NCBI GenBank assembly: GCA_029433415.1
Contig: JAQTIA010000002.1
Location: 630,227 to 694,226 of the forward strand
Length of the DNA stretch: 64,000 nt
Direction of reading: 5' to 3'
Source: Acetobacteraceae bacterium ESL0709
GTDB lineage: Bacteria > Pseudomonadota > Alphaproteobacteria > Acetobacterales > Acetobacteraceae
In this document: positions 63,340 through 64,000 of the stretch, in pieces
How positions within the stretch are numbered: the first letter of the stretch is position 1
How the letters are laid out: the number at the start of each line of letters is the position of its first letter
Notes under the pieces: model-generated
The model's input: only the letters and a program-made list of their open reading frames with translations
What the model was told of the DNA's origin: nothing
Databases searched by the model: none
Program-made: the position numbers and the translations under genes

Positions 63340-64000
63340 CTCTTACCGCTACCCTTTCATTTGCTAAAAGCGGGATATTCTCAAACGCTGAACCGCGCGT
63401 GCCTGTTGCCTCGCAGGTACATCGATGCGACACGATATATTCGAACATTATCGTAAAAGTATTGCTGGCGCACTCACCGTGCAGCTCAGGAAGCATCAGC
63501 TCGTCACCTGCTTCATGATCGAGCTAAGCTCTTCGGGTACTATGAATCAGCGATTATGTTCATCTGGCAATGGCTCCGCCCGGCAGACGATGACACCGAA
63601 ACCTGTCTACGCGAAAACCAGGCACAATAATGGGCTATCTATGCAAAAATCATGGCTGCCAAACTGACAAGAAAACCATCACCTGGAAAACTGACATATC
63701 TGATGAAACCGAAGATCCGCATACGACCGCCAAAAAAAGCGCGGCGATCGCTCGGCGGTGTTCTGACATGGCCTGCCTTGCGATCAGGCGATCGTAAACG
63801 CATTCACGGCGGATCGTGATGACGCCGCGGCCTTCATCGCTGTCCGGAGTCGGCTGAGAATATTCTGCCTGTTTATCGAGCTTATGTCCGGAAATGAAGA
63901 AGGCAAATCACCTATCGCCTGGCGTCTACCATTCAGCTCGGCCATGGCGTTCTGTGTTGCTAACGTCCGGAACTGATATTTCTTTAACCTTAACAACTGT
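63340..64000 (+). pseudogene. Relic of the GGDEF gene in the inverted copy, running off the window
   Basis: The complement contains aaggcaggccatgtcagaacac, ggatcttcggttt, gatggttttcttgtca and gagaatatcccgcttt in the same order as 50399-50912. Not translatable. Confidence 0.75.

Larger units (their letters stand above)
59880..64000 (-). repeat. Degraded inverted copy of 50252-55690
   Basis: Reverse-complemented, this segment aligns in order with the left arm: 59.88-60.4 kb with fibre protein 2, 60.45-60.87 with the Tfa-like gene, 60.87-61.43 with fibre protein 1, 61.43-61.52 with the cassette promoter, 61.555-61.860 with the IS remnant, 61.862-62.65 with dapE, 62.655-63.243 with dapD, and 63.34-64.0 with the GGDEF gene. 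Identity by eye is roughly 70-80% with many indels; the copy is about 24% shorter than its source. Examples of matched anchors: 61841-61860 (complement of 53076-53095, identical) and 63,840-63,640 against 50,355-50,560. The copy runs off the window. Confidence 0.88.

Noticed and set aside
1..64000. tRNA, rRNA and classical riboswitches
   Set aside because: No cloverleaf, rRNA segment or recognised riboswitch core could be supported by eye.

Overview
The window is a chromosomal segment of an alphaproteobacterium, most probably an acetic acid bacterium (Acetobacteraceae). The clues are the fused aroK-aroB gene, the orders rpoZ-spoT-acpS-lepB-rnc-era and pyrH-frr-uppS-cdsA-dxr-rseP-bamA-skp-lpxD-fabZ-lpxA-lpxI, and the remnant of an IS5-family (IS1031-like) transposase. 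Base composition looks moderate (low-to-mid 50s % GC by eye). A small-genome, possibly insect-associated genus is only a guess.

1-53070 is dense, mostly ordinary housekeeping sequence. 1-12.5 kb: 3' end of gltX, trmJ-cysS, a MATE and an MFS exporter, rpsD, prfC, an endonuclease/exonuclease/phosphatase protein, a beta-carbonic anhydrase and alaS. 12.6-17.0 kb: gtrA-like gene and three OmpA-family genes, two of which lie in a 1.24-kb near-identical direct repeat; the third gene has two frameshifts. 17.2-26.5 kb: aroKB, xerD, accA, a CinA-like protein, an SMP-30 lactonase, mutT, a DUF815 ATPase, yajC, sodB and a 3-hydroxyisobutyrate-dehydrogenase-like gene. 26.7-32.5 kb: stringent response, ACP activation, signal peptidase, RNase III and Era. 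32.5-45.3 kb: pyrimidine and ribosome-recycling genes followed by the isoprenoid, phospholipid, outer-membrane-assembly and lipid A supercluster, then gloA. 45.3-53.1 kb: a tiny H-box protein, rpmH-rnpA-yidD-yidC-engB, argB, a degenerate GGDEF protein and dapD-dapE.

53.07-55.7 kb is accessory and AT-rich: an IS5-like transposase remnant, then a cassette of two phage tail-collar-like fibre proteins flanking a tail-fibre-assembly-like protein, led by a near-consensus sigma70 promoter. No other phage genes accompany it. From about 55.7 kb the sequence deteriorates. A GT32-like glycosyltransferase and then truA, fmt and def can be followed on the minus strand, but only as frameshifted, stuttering fragments; fmt pieces recur three times.

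59.9-64.0 kb is the most striking structure. It is a reverse-complement, heavily mutated, deletion-rich copy of 50.25-55.7 kb, covering the GGDEF gene, dapD, dapE, the IS remnant and the whole fibre cassette in exact mirrored order. Coding and non-coding parts look equally damaged, and normally important genes are shattered. My preferred reading is a fold-back (inverted chimeric) long read or unpolished contig end rather than biology; a genuine decaying inverted duplication is the alternative. The best real biology in the window is the orphan fibre cassette and the ompA family.
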